DNA from: Ancylostoma caninum
Taxonomy: Eukaryota; Nematoda; Chromadorea; Rhabditida; Ancylostomatidae
NCBI GenBank assembly: GCA_037903475.1
Contig: JBAJFG010000047.1
Span: 1,898,001-1,962,000 of the forward strand
DNA length: 64,000 nt
Direction of reading: 5' to 3'
The position numbers were made by a program, and so were the translations under genes. The notes under the pieces are model-generated. The model was not told where the DNA came from and searched no databases. It saw only the letters and a list, made by a program, of their open reading frames with translations. This document shows positions 34,601-46,723 of the stretch, in pieces; positions within the stretch are counted from its first letter, which is position 1, and the number at the start of each line of letters is the position of its first letter.

Positions 34601-35180
34601 AAGAAGTGGAAAGATTTACGGAGTGCAATGTTGGGAGTGAACCTCTTGGTTACATTGCTTAGTCCTCGCAGGAAGAGGTCACCACAACAGCAGTTAGTAT
34701 AACAGAATGTCCCCAAAAGCATAGTGAGATCTTCAAAATAGTGCCTCATCTCACTTTCACTTTTATGTGTTTGGAGATGTTAGGAGATGCTGATCACAAC
34801 GATATGCAGCATTCTCTGCAAATGTGCCAGAAAACCCGCTCCCATGCCGTTTATTTCGGGGAAATTTAGGGCGGGGTTCCCCCGAAATTTAGGCCTTCTG
34901 CCACATATGCATCTATGCAGTGTGCACAGAGGGGACATTTTGAAAACATGCATGTTGAACATGTTGGAGGGGAGCAGCTAGCATACGAAGATGCGTACAT
35001 ATGTTGCAGAAGTAAATATATATGACGTGCTTCTGAACAATTTTGTTCGAAATGATGTAGCAATTGTGAACAGAGAACTGAGGAACCGAGTTCTACAAAA
35101 AATCTCTAAAAGGAAAATGGGGGTTGGATATCTACTCAAGGTAAGGACGGTGCTTATCACTGACAATAAGAAGTAACTAT
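31700..35180. other. Stretch without a supported gene
   Basis: AT-rich, with no frame over about 80 codons and no convincing splice-bounded exon. A near-palindrome around 34855-34892 (GAAATTTAGGGCGG with CCCCCGAAATTTAGG) is the only structure I see. Confidence 0.45.
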
Positions 35181-35199
35181 GAAGCACAATTTCCCGGCT

Positions 35200-36090
35200 G
35201 CATCATTGAGGTTACCAATGGTAAAGGTGTTAACATGCTCACTCAAATTTAGCTGTGGGCATGATACTACCCATCTTTACAATGTGTACGTAGTTTTCAG
35301 TCCACTAAGCATTCCGTCTTGCTGTTTTCCTTAACTTCAATTATTTTTTTTCCGCTGCTTCATAACTAGAAGACCAAAAATACTTTATTTACCAAGATGA
35401 CAAAAATAGATACGTCTGCATACTGAACGAGATCCTTAGTCAAAAATATTTTATTTGAGAGAAACCGGATCTGTTCCGGAAATATTTCTATTCCGAAAGA
35501 CAGCAGTGTACATGGGGGTGAGAAAAATGCAAGGGCTAGTACTCGACTCTAAAATAGCTCATTCCATCGATGCAAAAACTAAGTAAATAATGATTACAAT
35601 GTAATATTTATGCAATATTACGATAAAAGAACGCAATATTCATACAATACGTATTACAATGACGTATGCGGGTCCTGTAATGAGAAAGAGCATGCTTTGA
35701 ATTTTCCGTGAGATGCTCTTCTGATTTTTGGGTTGGAGTAGTTCACTTCCCCCTTTTTTCCCCAAGAATCAGGTGCATCATTAGAGAGGTGAATGACCTC
35801 ATAACCATGGGTATGATTGCCCATGGGTAGCAGCTGGTCATAGACAACGTCACGTATGCATAAGTATGTGGGTGGGCACCAAAAAAAAAAAGGATCAGTA
35901 AAGGGTAAATAAGTGTACGCTGGGATGTTTACCATGGGTTGTCTCAGTTACGCATCTTGGCCCAGCTAGTATTAGCTGGGTATAGACAACGTCACCAACG
36001 GGTAAACGTGTTGATGGGTGTTGGGCAAAGGGTAAATTTGAATTCGTTAACACGTTTACTATAGGTAATCTAGATGACGCATTCAGGCCC
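35200..36090. repeat. Degenerate GGGTAAACGTGTT / ATGCATCAGGCC repeat block
   Basis: Motifs shared with 1360-2040 recur (GCATCATTGAGGTTACC, ACCATGGGTA, GGGTAAACGTGTTGATGGG, TAGACAACGTCAC twice). The block also includes 35330-35590, which is about 90% identical to 44476-44753. Confidence 0.5.
35330..35590. repeat. Copy of a 260-bp dispersed repeat (see 44476-44753)
   Basis: From TTCAATTATT to AACTAAGT(A/G)AATAATGA, this segment aligns base for base with 44476-44735, with only scattered differences. No coding frame. Confidence 0.75.
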
Positions 36091-36232
36091 ATCAAGAAAA
36101 GTCAAACTTATAAAAACAAAACTTATTCCTTGTTCAGTTGTAGGATCCGGCATTTTCCGGTGTTTGTAGGACTAACACTGACATTCCCAGTGGTAAGTTG
36201 TGAAGTAGGGAGATTTGCAAAAGGTTAATCAA

Positions 36233-37120
36233 TCAAAACACATCTTTCTTTGCAAAAACCAGTGCAGATATTGTCGCGTCATCCATCAGAAATCGACCGG
36301 AAAGACAGCGTGAGAATTGTAGAGTGCAATGTTTTAAAATCGCTAGGATCAATACACAGATTAAGAGGTGAAGCAAGGGGCGAATATCTGCAAACATCGT
36401 CGAACAGTCAGGTGTCGGTGGCGGACTGCGGGCGGCGCTTTTTTCGCGGCTTTTAGCGCCAGATTGGGGCGCGGACGCCTCATTAATTGCCCCAGCAATC
36501 ATGGACGCCGGCCGGCGCCGAACGATGCGCTTACGATGCGCAACAAATTCTCTGCAAATTCGCTCCGACTCCTCATCGATCATCGATCACTCGAGCTTAA
36601 CGAGCCGAATAGGGACAAGTTTCGGTGGAGGTCTGCTAGAGGCTTGAGGATCGAACCTCATTCCTAGCCAGGTGAATCGTGGTTTCTCACTCGGCTCTAT
36701 CCTGGATTCTCCTCCGGGACTATGTCTATACTATCTGGACTTCTCAGTAAGACACAAGAACCACCCGGGAGGCCGCAGTCGACAAGCAATCTCGTCCCAC
36801 GCGCCGGCGCTCGACGAACGCTTAATTTTAGCAGGAGCCGTGACGAAAGCAGCCGAACAGATGTTGCGTTGATCTAGAAACAGTCGAGTAATTGATGAGC
36901 GAATACTCACAACTATCCAAGGCTACCATCTAGTCTCTTTTTTAACCTGGATTACTAACTTCTCTGATATATCTAGACGTATCGAAATGCGAGACGCCGC
37001 GTTCTTCCACAGTGATCTTGTGGGCTTCTTCCACAGCGCCTTCGAAAGTGCCTGCTGCAGGTACATAGCCACGCTGGCCTCGCTTGCAAGGGGCGTGGCC
37101 ACACCGAATTTGGACCGGGC
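36233..37120 (-). CDS. Possible four-exon minus-strand gene fragment
   Basis: Exons 37120-36960, 36929-36911, 36873-36765 and 36551 downwards join in phase (donors GTTAGT, GTGAGT, GTGGTT). The first reads CGHAPCKRGQRGYVPAAG, then FEGAVEEAHKITVEERGVSH. The third reads CSAAFVTAPAKIKRSSSAG. The last reads EFVAHRKRIVRRRPASMIAG, then SPPPTPDCS, and could run through a hydrophobic stretch (LLHLLICVLILAIL) to a stop at 36233. The 19-base second exon and the GTGGTT donor are weak. The GC-rich DNA also leaves a plus-strand frame open. No family recognised. Confidence 0.38.
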
Positions 37121-37271
37121 CTGTTTTCCAGTTTCATGTGCCTTCAAACAAAATGCTACGAGCTTTGCTGGTAAGACTAGTATGAGTTGGTGGAAAACCC
37201 AATCTCACCTATCAATACCGAAACGAAATTCATGGAAACGTAAAAATGAGAGGAGCTACTGTTATATACTA

Positions 37272-38545
37272 TTAGGTTGTCCCATAAATAATGGCCGTTT
37301 TGGAGGTGCGCATTCTAAGGTGCGTAACTCAGCTCAAACTTGAGATTTTCTCTTAGAATAAAAAGTATTATGATCAGCATTTCCTGCACATTTTAGCACT
37401 ACAGTGAAACTTGTGTAAGGAAAGAAGCCCAAATCACAGGAGTCAATGAAGTGCGAAAGGTCAGTTTTCAGTACACATTGATTCGCTTGGATTTTTTAGC
37501 CGAAAACTGGATTCACCACAAGCTCGAAAGGATGCTCTATTAGGCAACGGTCTGCCCAACACAATTTTACAAGGGGATATCCAACGCCCCACTCATTGAA
37601 ATTTTTCTTGGTAGGATGTGAACCTGTGTGGATTTGACCGTCCCGTCAGTGGACATGCCCTTCTTCGGCTCACCAGAACTGAGGCATTTTCAACCGAATC
37701 TCAAAGCCAAGCCTAAAATAATAACAGGCTAGGCATTTGGTAAATTCTAATAGTGTCCTGGTCTAGCTTATGTCGAACACCTCAATCAATATTTCATCTA
37801 TTAGAAAAAATCACCTTTTTCTGAGATGTCGAATTTTGTTGAATTTATCGAGGTCGCCCTCAGCGAAACAAACAAAACAAAACTCCATTTTAACTAGCAA
37901 TGTCTTCCCATCACCAAACATGACCCAATTTCCGGAAAATTTCGCAACGGTTTTTTTTAGAAGGATGAAAGTAAATGGTGTCGAAAGTGAAGCACTGACC
38001 AGCAGTGCTTTTGTTCGGAATCCACTTTGCCCATTTTTGCCATATTTGGCTGCCGAGAAGGCAGAGCGACCAGTGATTTAGTTGCGCCCGACCAAGCTGC
38101 TAACATTTTTATGGACTGTTTCAAAATTCTCGTCCCGCCTCAAAAAATATGCTTTCGTATCTGAGAAGTTTCATGACCATAACCTGGTCAAAGTTGAAAA
38201 TTCCTATCGTTCTGGAAGTGTTTCTCTAGTCACAGCTTCTGCGCGCTTACAACACGACTACCTGGCCAAATGCAAAGCTAACACCAAATCTGGCTTTTGT
38301 CCCATTAGGGCAAAAAAATAGTCTAAAAATCGGGAGAGCACAAAAACCATGTTTTGCCTCATCGTACAATTCCGTCTGCAGAAACCACAAAAAGAGTAGT
38401 TGAGGAGGCCTTTTTGTGTGCAGATAGAGCAGGTCTTGCTCTTTATAATAGTCCAAAGTTTGTCTATTTAGCTTCTGAAATAACGGATTTATGAACTTCC
38501 AGAAATGCATTACTAGGTTGCGGCCATTTTTTATGGGACAACCTA
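37272..38545. mobile_element. Full-size degenerate mariner-like element (TTAGGTTGTCCCATAAA termini)
   Basis: It begins TTAGGTTGTCCCATAAATAA after TA (37270-37271). It ends with the inverse, ATGGCCG-type terminus (CGGCCATTTTTTATGGGACA ACCTA). The 1.27-kb size is that of an autonomous mariner, but no frame shows the D,D34D motifs, so it is decayed or non-autonomous. Confidence 0.7.
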
Positions 38546-39014
38546 CGTAATATTATGTATGTGAAGTAGTAATGGATGTAACACTGTCCAACTCCGTTGT
38601 TTCATATTTCGAGTGTTCTTCTACTAAATACATATTTTTCTTCACTAAGCAAATTAATTGGCAGGGTGTGAGTGCGGTGGAGTGAATGTCTGCAGATACC
38701 CTGGATACCTGAAGGCATATCTCGTGGATGCATTGTCATTAGACAATCACTATCCCGTTGTTCAAGTTATATTGATTCTTTTGGCTATAGACACAATACT
38801 GTGTCAGTCTTGTAAAACGAATAAATATTTCTGATGAGCAATACGACAAATACGAAGGTGAAGTTTCTCACATTCATTTTGATACCACTTTTGTTGGCAA
38901 AAGAATGTTGCGCGCACAACTGAGCAAAACTCAGAAATTATAAGATTTATGCCCAGTTGCCAAGTTATTTTCTCTGCATATTTGAATCTGCAGAACTGTT
39001 CCGCTGTGTTTTTC

Positions 39015-39102
39015 TTTTGTCAAAACAATCCTCGGTATTCGTTTGGTAAAAATTATATAGATAATTTTTACCAAACGAATGCCGAAGACTGTTTTGACAA
39101 AA
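39015..39102. repeat. Long near-perfect hairpin (42-base arms, 4-base loop)
   Basis: The left arm 39015-39056 (TTTTGTCAAAACAATCCTCG and onward) pairs with the right arm 39061-39102 with about three mismatches. The loop is ATAG. No similar sequence was seen elsewhere in the window. Confidence 0.85.
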
Positions 39103-39238
39103 AAGTTGGGGTAATCATGCGCGGCTACATTAGTTCTCTTCCCATTTTTAGTTCATTCGCGATTGTGAGTGGAATCTTTCCGCTTATGTGGAGGTTAGCA
39201 GTTATTTTATTATGGAACACCTTGTTGTCGGTGTATTG

Positions 39239-39240
39239 AA

Positions 39241-39295
<55 letters not shown>

Positions 39296-39297
39296 AT
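39239..39297. repeat. (TAAA)n microsatellite
   Basis: About 14 uninterrupted AAAT/TAAA units. A related interrupted tract is at 46014-46052. Confidence 0.9.
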
Positions 39298-40114
39298 TTT
39301 ATTTATTTTGGCCTGTTCGAGATTTTCGACAAAGAAGCAATTAAAAAAAAAACTTCAACTAGCAACTTCAGTATTTCTGGTTCCATCATTGTTCAGCGGA
39401 TCAAAAGCTCGGAGATGTGTAGGAACAAACTGGATGACCAAAAAGGAGATGCTGTTATGTTTTCTACACTCCCCCCCCCCAAGAAAAAATAACTGTTTAA
39501 TTGTGCATCAATCCAATATTACTGTATGGTACTATATTGAAAACATTCCACCAGAAGTAAATTAGCCTGAGTTTCGGAAACACTTCAGTTTAGACACATA
39601 ATTTCTAAATACCTTCCATTTATGAAATGCTTCGCAAAATACAAATTTCACCAAACTTTTTCAAATGAGAATTTTTGTATGTATCGAGACTGTCTACCTA
39701 CTCACTATTTATCATTCTCACTGAATAATCATCGGCTGGTCGGTCCACCATCGTTACGGGTTACCTCATACATCTTTCGTAGCATGCTTCCTACAACGTT
39801 CTCTACAGTAGCGTTGTCAACTTGATCCCAATGTCCCAGTGTCGCCGCCTTCAAGTCATCGACCGTATTGTACTGTTTGTGATTCCAGTAATCTAGGCGC
39901 ACATTCATGCCCCACATGTTCGGGCTCATAAAAAATGACAGGCACGACAGCAGACCTGTAACCTCACCTATGGTACGTACGGTAGATCGTGGCACCTGCG
40001 CTACGTAACTTGATTGATTAGGATGCAACATTCGTTGCGGAAGTGCAGGAAAAACAGCTTATTCACCGCTTTATCTGTGTTGTGGATAGTGGCGGTATTT
40101 ATGAACCTAGGCGG

Positions 40115-40379
40115 CGGTGGCGGACACAGAAAGTGGGCGGGAGAGGGGGGGGGGGCGTGGGAAAAAAAGTGGGGTCTCAGCCGCTCTCGGGTACCCAGGT
40201 GGAAAATAAAATTGATGGAATATTAATTATAATAAAAATAACAAATAAAAATTCTATTAAAGATAATAATAAAAATGAGCAATTAAAAATAAACTAATAC
40301 AAGATTTTTATTTGTATTGTAAAGTGATTTCGGAAATTTGGCGGCCCATTCTCGGGGCGCCTCCCCGCGTCCGCCACTG
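40115..40379. mobile_element. hAT-like MITE, copy 2, with 8-bp target duplication
   Basis: The same family as 1042-1325, slightly truncated inside. The left terminus is CGGTGGCGGACAC (one changed base) and the right is GTCCGCCACTG. CTAGGCGG is duplicated at 40107-40114 and 40380-40387. Confidence 0.85.
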
Positions 40380-40431
40380 CTAGGCGGGGAGGTTTGAGCC
40401 TCCCCGGCGGATGGACGAGTTTTGCGGATAG

Positions 40432-40639
40432 AAAGTCCGTCTCCGCGAGAAACTTCGGAAAGCTTCTCTACGTACCCGGCAGGTCGAACGGAACGTTTCC
40501 GTTCATCCGGCCATTGGAACGTCAGGCCTTCTTCCGCTCAATCATGTCTTCGACGAATTCCCAAAAATTCTGGAAGTTTCTTCCCGTGATGCTGAACACA
40601 AAGCATTGCTGTGATGGTTACCTAGTTTACGATACCCAG
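40432..40639 (+). CDS. Possible 69-codon exon
   Basis: After GGATAG the plus frame reads NFGKLLYVPGRSNGTFPFIR, FFRSIMSSTNSQKFWKFLP and CCDGYLVYDTQ, up to GTAAAA in phase 0. The mix of aromatic, charged and Cys residues looks like a folded domain. No matching upstream or downstream exon was found, and I recognise no family. It begins 45 bases after the end of a hAT-like MITE's target duplication, so that insertion may have cut it off from its gene. Confidence 0.42.
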
Positions 40640-41885
40640 GTAAAACTTTGCCGTTTGGTCGCTATTAATCTTCTAAACGTTTTGCTTTTTTTAAAATTCT
40701 AATATAATTATCATTTTCTGACATTTTGTAACTGCATTTATTAGACTCATTCTACTGAACAGGATAAACTAATAGGAAAAGAATTGTAAGCTATCTGTTA
40801 TAGATGTAAAACGACTTAAAGCAAAGGAAATGCAATGGTACAATGTACATATCTCTCGTCAGCGAGAAGACAGAGAGTTCACAACTACTGCCACACAAAT
40901 GTCTAGAAAACATGAATTGCAGATGTTTCTCATAAGCTCAGAAAGCCTAGAAACAGTGATTTCCATTTCATTAGTTCTGCATAAGTTAAGGAAATTCGAT
41001 TTGTTAGATCATTATGTTCTATGTGTAAGATTCAAACCAGTGCAGTGTAAATGAATGTTCCCTGGAGTGTTTCATCCTACCCCTAACATGGAGGTGAAAA
41101 GGAGTACTACTACTCTACTTGGATTTTTCTTCAAAACATTCTAAAATTCACTTTACGCCATTCCTATCGGGAAGCTTGGTCCAATTTGAGCGAGAACAAG
41201 AAGATGAGTTCTTGGCCAAAAAATATAGGGACTCATGGAATTTTGGAATTCAAACAATTACTGGGAAAAAAGTTCATATAAAGGTAATTAGAAGTGAATT
41301 TTCACAAACAGTGATCGAAGTACGGATCCTAGAAACGTAAACACTACGATACCAGGCAAAAGGATTGGGTAGAAGTGGAAAACCCGGAAAAGTCAAACAC
41401 TTAAAACCTAACTCCTTACTACCATCCAAGCTCAAGCATTCAGTGAGTAACGTCCTTGGTGGCTCCTCATTATCATCCAGGAAAGAAATTCGAATAAGAA
41501 GGTCGAAAATGAAGCGCTGCATAATGTATGGGTAGTTGGGTTCATGAAGCAGGCATAGTAAGGAAAGGAAATGGCAAACTCGGAGAATTCCTGGTCTTCA
41601 GCATCGACAAGACACGAATTATTTCTGGAAGACTGGATCGGTATAGAGATGCAGCTTAGAAATACAGTTTTGGTATGGGTATAAGAAGCTGCAGAACGTG
41701 CGCCTTGTACACATGCACATATACATATACAGAAAGCTACTTCACAGAATTTGAACAATGTGCAATTTTTGAGCATGCTTTGAGCAAAAAAAAACTATAT
41801 TTCCCAGAAATCCATGTCTATATCGCTTGACAATTTTTACCCTTATTGAGAGTTTCATTGGAAACCGTTAGCGTTACCTATGTAG

Positions 41886-42171
41886 CAGTGGCGGACGCAG
41901 AAAGTGGGCGGGAGGGGGGGCGTGGGAAGAAAAGTGGGGTCTCCGCCGTTTTGGGGACCCAGACGGAAAATAAAATTAATAATAATATTAATTATAATAA
42001 TAAACAATAAATAAAAAATATATTAAAAATAAGAATAAAAATAAACAATTAAAAATAAACTAACACAAGATTTTTATTTGTATTGTAAAGTAATTTCGAA
42101 AATTTGGCGACCCATTCTCGGGGGGGGCGCGCGCCCCCCCCCGCCCCCCCCCCCCCCTGCGTCCGCCACTG
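41886..42171. mobile_element. hAT-like MITE, copy 3, nearly identical to copy 1
   Basis: The termini CAGTGGCGGACGCAG and CTGCGTCCGCCACTG are flanked by CTATGTAG at 41878-41885 and 42172-42179. The inside is almost identical to 1042-1325, so both inserted recently. Confidence 0.88.
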
Positions 42172-42775
42172 CTATGTAGGTACGGCTTCTATTTGAGCAA
42201 AAAATTTCCAGATCTAGGCTCCACAAAGACTTGCAGGCGCTCTTCACCACCCCTTCCCCTCCTCTTCTGCGACCTCGTTTGAAAACGTTGTTCACTCCCT
42301 ATGCTGAGTTTCACTATGATGTCATGCATATCTATTCTGGACCTCCACTGTCATAAAAGCAGTCATAAAGTCACCACTATTAATCCAATGTGGGGTGCTA
42401 TTTAGCTGAAACGACATTGGCTTCTTCCAGTTCACCGTGAGCCCATGAAACTAACAGAGGGCAGATCCTCAAGCGCTGCGACGTTGTAAAATGGTATTAA
42501 AATCGACCTCGGTGAGTGATTGGCGACAGACGACAAGTGTCCTATGACGTGCAGACGTATGACGGATGCTGGCTAGATGATTCTGGGCGGATTGTAAAAA
42601 TAATGGCTTATTAAGCTTGGAATGAAGCTTTTGAGAAGGTAGAGACACGCGATACTCTATAGCAAGTCCAAGAAAGGAGATTTTTAACGGATGTCAAAGG
42701 AATAAGAAGAAAAGGGAGAAAACTATTAAGTGAAGTATAGCCACACTCATCGCGATTCAGTTTTGTCAATTGTAG

Positions 42776-43018
42776 CAGCGCCCCGCAACGACTTTGCTGC
42801 GGTGGTCAGCTGGTTCTCATGGACCAGTTGAACCAAGAAGGATAGTAGTGACTAGGTGGGATCCATCTGCTACATGTAAGGATGGAACAAACATCGTCGC
42901 AACGATGGTGCAGGGCGGTTGCGGGGCGACTTTAGCCAAGGAACTAGCAAAGCTCAACCAGGACGACGGCGACTATGCACTGACTGCGGCTGAGTTGAAA
43001 ATTCTATTCAGAGGATAA
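42776..43018 (+). CDS. Possible terminal exon (80 codons)
   Basis: After TCAATTGTAG the plus frame reads GSHGPVEPRRIVVTRWDPSA, then NIVATMVQGGCGATLAKELA and NQDDGDYALTAAELKILFRG, then TAA. The last part is amphipathic and protein-like. The first bases (CGCCCCGCAAC) are inversely repeated within the exon (GTTGCGGGGCG), so a small MITE is the alternative. No family recognised. Confidence 0.38.
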   Translation, partial: QRPATTLLRWSAGSHGPVEPRRIVVTRWDPSATCKDGTNIVATMVQGGCGATLAKELAKLNQDDGDYALTAAELKILFRG

Positions 43019-43716
43019 TATACAAGACGTGTGGAGCAAAAAACTCTTCTACGCAATAATTGTTTGAGAAAAAAATAGGAAAAACCTTAGCAATCCTGTG
43101 CTCTTCTTCTCTGGTTGAAATTTAGAAGGAAATATATAAGATAAAAGAAGGTATGCACGAGTGATCTAATAAATCTATGGCCATTCCAATTTCAACTAAC
43201 TATAATATCAAAGAATGTAATTGTATGTGATAATACAATGTTATAATATTATTTATGTAATTATAGAAATATTGTCGCGATGCAGTTTTTGCTGTTGAAA
43301 GAAAAGTTGAAGTAAACAATGAGCTTTTGAGATTTTGGTTGAAGATTATGACGAGCAGATGGGCATACTTCACCATCTGGCATATGCAACATTATGACCA
43401 CTAACCAACTCGCTTTCCCCTTCAGCAAAATCAAAAGAAGCACGATTTAACTCACCAATAATTAAAATTAAAAATGGTAAATAAATAATTAACAATCTCA
43501 ACAATTTTAATCTGTCAAATAGAAGCCAAGTGCAGCAAGCATGAAACGATATGTACATATGTACATACATACTTGCAGGAACAAGCCCTCCCCACCTTCT
43601 GAAATTATCATTTTTTTTCAAGGAATTGACAAAGAGCATGTTGGCTAGATCGATCCTATTCAGAGTTCGACTAAGAATAACGCTGGGATATTGTAGAGGC
43701 ATATCACAGACTTTAC

Positions 43717-43837
43717 TAGAAGAATTTTCGATCATATGGTTTGAAAATCTCGTCTTTCCGTTGGGACCATGGTCTATCCCGAGACATCTCATTGTCAGAC
43801 TGTCTAGGGGATGTTGGCTCAGATGAGACATAAAAAA
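43717..43837 (-). CDS. Possible exon, 39 whole codons
   Basis: Between GACGATAG and GTAAAG the minus frame reads SSEPTSPRQSDNEMSRDRPW and SQRKDEIFKPYDRKFF. The charged, Ser-rich composition is unlike random AT-rich sequence. An overlapping 153-codon minus frame in another phase is judged a shadow. Partner exons were not found. Confidence 0.4.
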
Positions 43838-44475
43838 CTATCGTCAAGAAAAACGCACGTGCTAAGAAGAATGCATGTAAATATGGAGAGTTTTATGTTG
43901 AGAAAAGTACTTCGAACAATGTCTGTGAGCCAAGCGATCCTTGTGGCATGCTATGATAGACTCATTACTACACAAATGCTAGGAGTTTTGGAAATATTCA
44001 GGCGAGGACACAAGCATGTTATTTAAAATTCATTTTCTGCAACCACGATTTACATTAGCTATGCAATACACCATTCGAACCACCGTTGAAACCAAACCGA
44101 GAAACGGAGCGCAGAAGAGCAGCGTTGAAACAATTTGGATACGAAAAAAAACAAGAAAATAAGTCCATGAGCACTGAAAACATGTAATGTGAAAAAAAAA
44201 CGCTCAGTTCTCCCTTTTGCAAGTCAAGAAACGAACGAGGAGTACAGAGAACTGATTTGCTGTCGGCTTCGAAAATGAAGAGAGCAGTGTGTTTGTGCAA
44301 AATGTTGCAGATTGTGCACTTAACAGCAAGTACAGAAGTCCTCCACTCTCAAATCGCCAAGTATTTCACGATTTTCTCAACAGTTTTCCTCTCTTATTCC
44401 GGTCCAACACTCGCCCCGCCACACTTTGATGAAGAGAGCGTAGCACGAAGTGTACGCATCTTGCTCTTTTTCTCA

Positions 44476-45072
44476 ACTTCAATTATTCTTCCGCTCCTTC
44501 TTAAGTAGAGGACCAAAAATACTTTATTTACGGAGATGACCGAAATAGATACTTACGTCTGCATACTGAACGAGATCCTTGGTCAAAAATATTTTATTTG
44601 AGAGAAACCGGATCTGTTCCGGAAATATTTCTATTTCAAAAGACAGCAGTGTACATGGCGGTGAGAAAAATGCTAGGGCTAGTACTCGGCTCTAAAATAG
44701 CTCATTCCATCGATGCAAAAACTAAGTGAATAATGAGTAACTGGAGCCTCGTCTACGGACACTTACCACCCGCACGCGCAGCGTCAGGCCGTTTTACCTT
44801 TTGGGCCTATTCCAAAACAGCCGTTCGTGCTTCCAAAGATGACCTAGGTCACTACAGCGTCTTATTGATCACTTTGGATCTAAGCTAAGCTATCCTTATT
44901 GAGGAAAGAACGGAAACAGCCCTTTTCTTCTAGTGTTGTACCGGGGCCTGACGCGCCGCGGGTGGTAAGTGACCGATAATCGGTGAGAAAAATGCAAGGG
45001 CTAGTAGTCGGCTCTAAAATAGCACATTTCATTGATGCAAAAACTAAGTGAATAATGAGTAACTGGAGCCTA
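44476..45072. repeat. 260-bp dispersed repeat, second copy, with a partial tandem copy split by a MITE
   Basis: 44476-44753 matches 35330-35590. Its last 92 bases (GGTGAGAAAAATGC and onward to GTAACTGGAGCCT) occur again at 44982-45072. The intervening 44755-44975 is an inverted-repeat element. A duplicated flank of about 90 bases around an inserted MITE is unusual. Confidence 0.65.
44755..44975. mobile_element. MITE with CACTTACCACCCGC arms
   Basis: CGGACACTTACCACCCGCAC with GCGTCAGGCC at the left is inversely repeated as GGCCTGACGCGCC with GCGGGTGGTAAGTGACCG at the right. No ORF. Confidence 0.6.
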
Positions 45073-45079
45073 AGTTCTG

Positions 45080-46720
45080 GTCTTCCCAAACTACATTTCT
45101 ATTGCTCCTTTACTTGCCATTCACGGCTTGGATGGAGAACAAGTTTAATATTGTGCCTGGGCAGCAGCATTGTGATTTTTACTGCAAAATAAAATCAGTA
45201 AAACTGAAAGAAGAGTAAAGCAACTTGAGCGGAAGGAGTTTAAAGGAAAAATTGCTTGTCACGATAGGGATATCCACGTATATCTCTCTGTGTACGCGTG
45301 GCAAGTAGCAGCAATGACCGCTATATTTAGATATTTCAAGCTTCATCTGTGATCAAATGAACTTCTAAAGTAAGGTCTAAAAGGTAACTCTATTGTGACC
45401 AGTGCTGTATATGTGACGGAAATTAAAATTAGTGCATGAACGGCCACGCATAGGGTTTCTGGAATAAGATGACGTTAGCAAATTTCAAAGCCTTCTCCCA
45501 GCTGCTAACAGCAGTGCCCCCGAGGATATTTCTGAAACTACTTTACAAAACAAATGAAAGCCTTGTATTAGATTTTTTTATTAATTTTAATTCCCATCCG
45601 GTCCCCCAAAACAGCCACCCCCCCTCTCACCCACTTTCTGCAGCCGTCACTGGCTAACAAAGATAGTGAGGCTATGTTAACGCCGCGCCCTAGACTAACC
45701 CGAATTCGTGATCAGGGATTCTGCCACCAGTGTGAGACCTTACTGGAGCCAGCTAGAAAGAATATTTTATCACCATTCTCACCCATGTACGTGTGTCTTC
45801 ATCGACCCTAGAATGAGCCGGGCCTATCACGCCTGCTAGGAAAGAAGGGCCTATTAAGAAGGGCCCACTATGGATCGGACCACATACGAAAATGATGACT
45901 GCTTTTGGACAAAAACGCTCCTAGAGCACTGCTTTCCGTTTTTCAGTTTTTTCTCTTCTTTATGAAAAGATCAGTTCAATATGTTTGCGGCACACCCCTG
46001 AATACACTGAGCGAATAAATAAATAAGTAAATAAATAAGTGAATAAATAAATACATGTGTCTCTGCCTTCTACTTTCTCGAGTTCTGATCCTTGGAGACA
46101 GCATCATAGCCATGACTCAAGGCGTAAGAAAAATGGGTAGGTCATTTCAAGACGTTTTTTTCCTACAAAACAAAAATAAGTAGATAAAGAAATGGATGAA
46201 AATGCCACAGTTGGCTCAGACTTCGAAAGCGAATAGGTGTTGGAAATGCAAATGCGTATTGCTGCTTCACTACGCGTGAACAGGCGATGCTTCCAGCAGT
46301 TGTGAGCGGTACTTATGCATGTTACAATGTGAGACATTGGAAAAGGAAGCTGAGTCACGTACTCTCAAGACTTTACTCCACTGGTGTTAGTGTAATATGC
46401 AGTAGTAACGGCGGCAAAACTAAGATCGAAAGGTTGTCAGTGCGAATTTGTGAGATACGAAGGAAATAACATATGGAAGCGGGGTCAAGCGTGTGGCAAC
46501 GACGACAAGTAGTCAAGAAGGGGAAATCACTTTGAGCCGGAAGAAACGGGGCAAGAAACGACTCGAAAATGAAAGATTTAGCGAAAAAAATTGAAATGGA
46601 ATTCAGTTCAGGGATTTGACAAACCTCGAATCTGATTACTTTGAAACCACAACATTACAAAACAACTTCTAGAAAAAACAACCAAGAAATCGTAACCATA
46701 GGGTGTCATATTTTTGACGG
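45080..46720. other. Stretch without a supported gene
   Basis: AT-rich, with an interrupted (TAAA)n tract at 46014-46052 and no splice-bounded frame. Confidence 0.45.
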
Positions 46721-46723
46721 TTG

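Noticed and set aside
36370..36873. Plus-strand two-exon frame (SANIVEQSGVGGGLRAALF and RPQSTSNLVPRAG, stop at 36873)
   Set aside because: It needs a 41-base intron with a GTCTGC donor; the minus-strand chain has more phase-matched joins. Kept only as an alternative.
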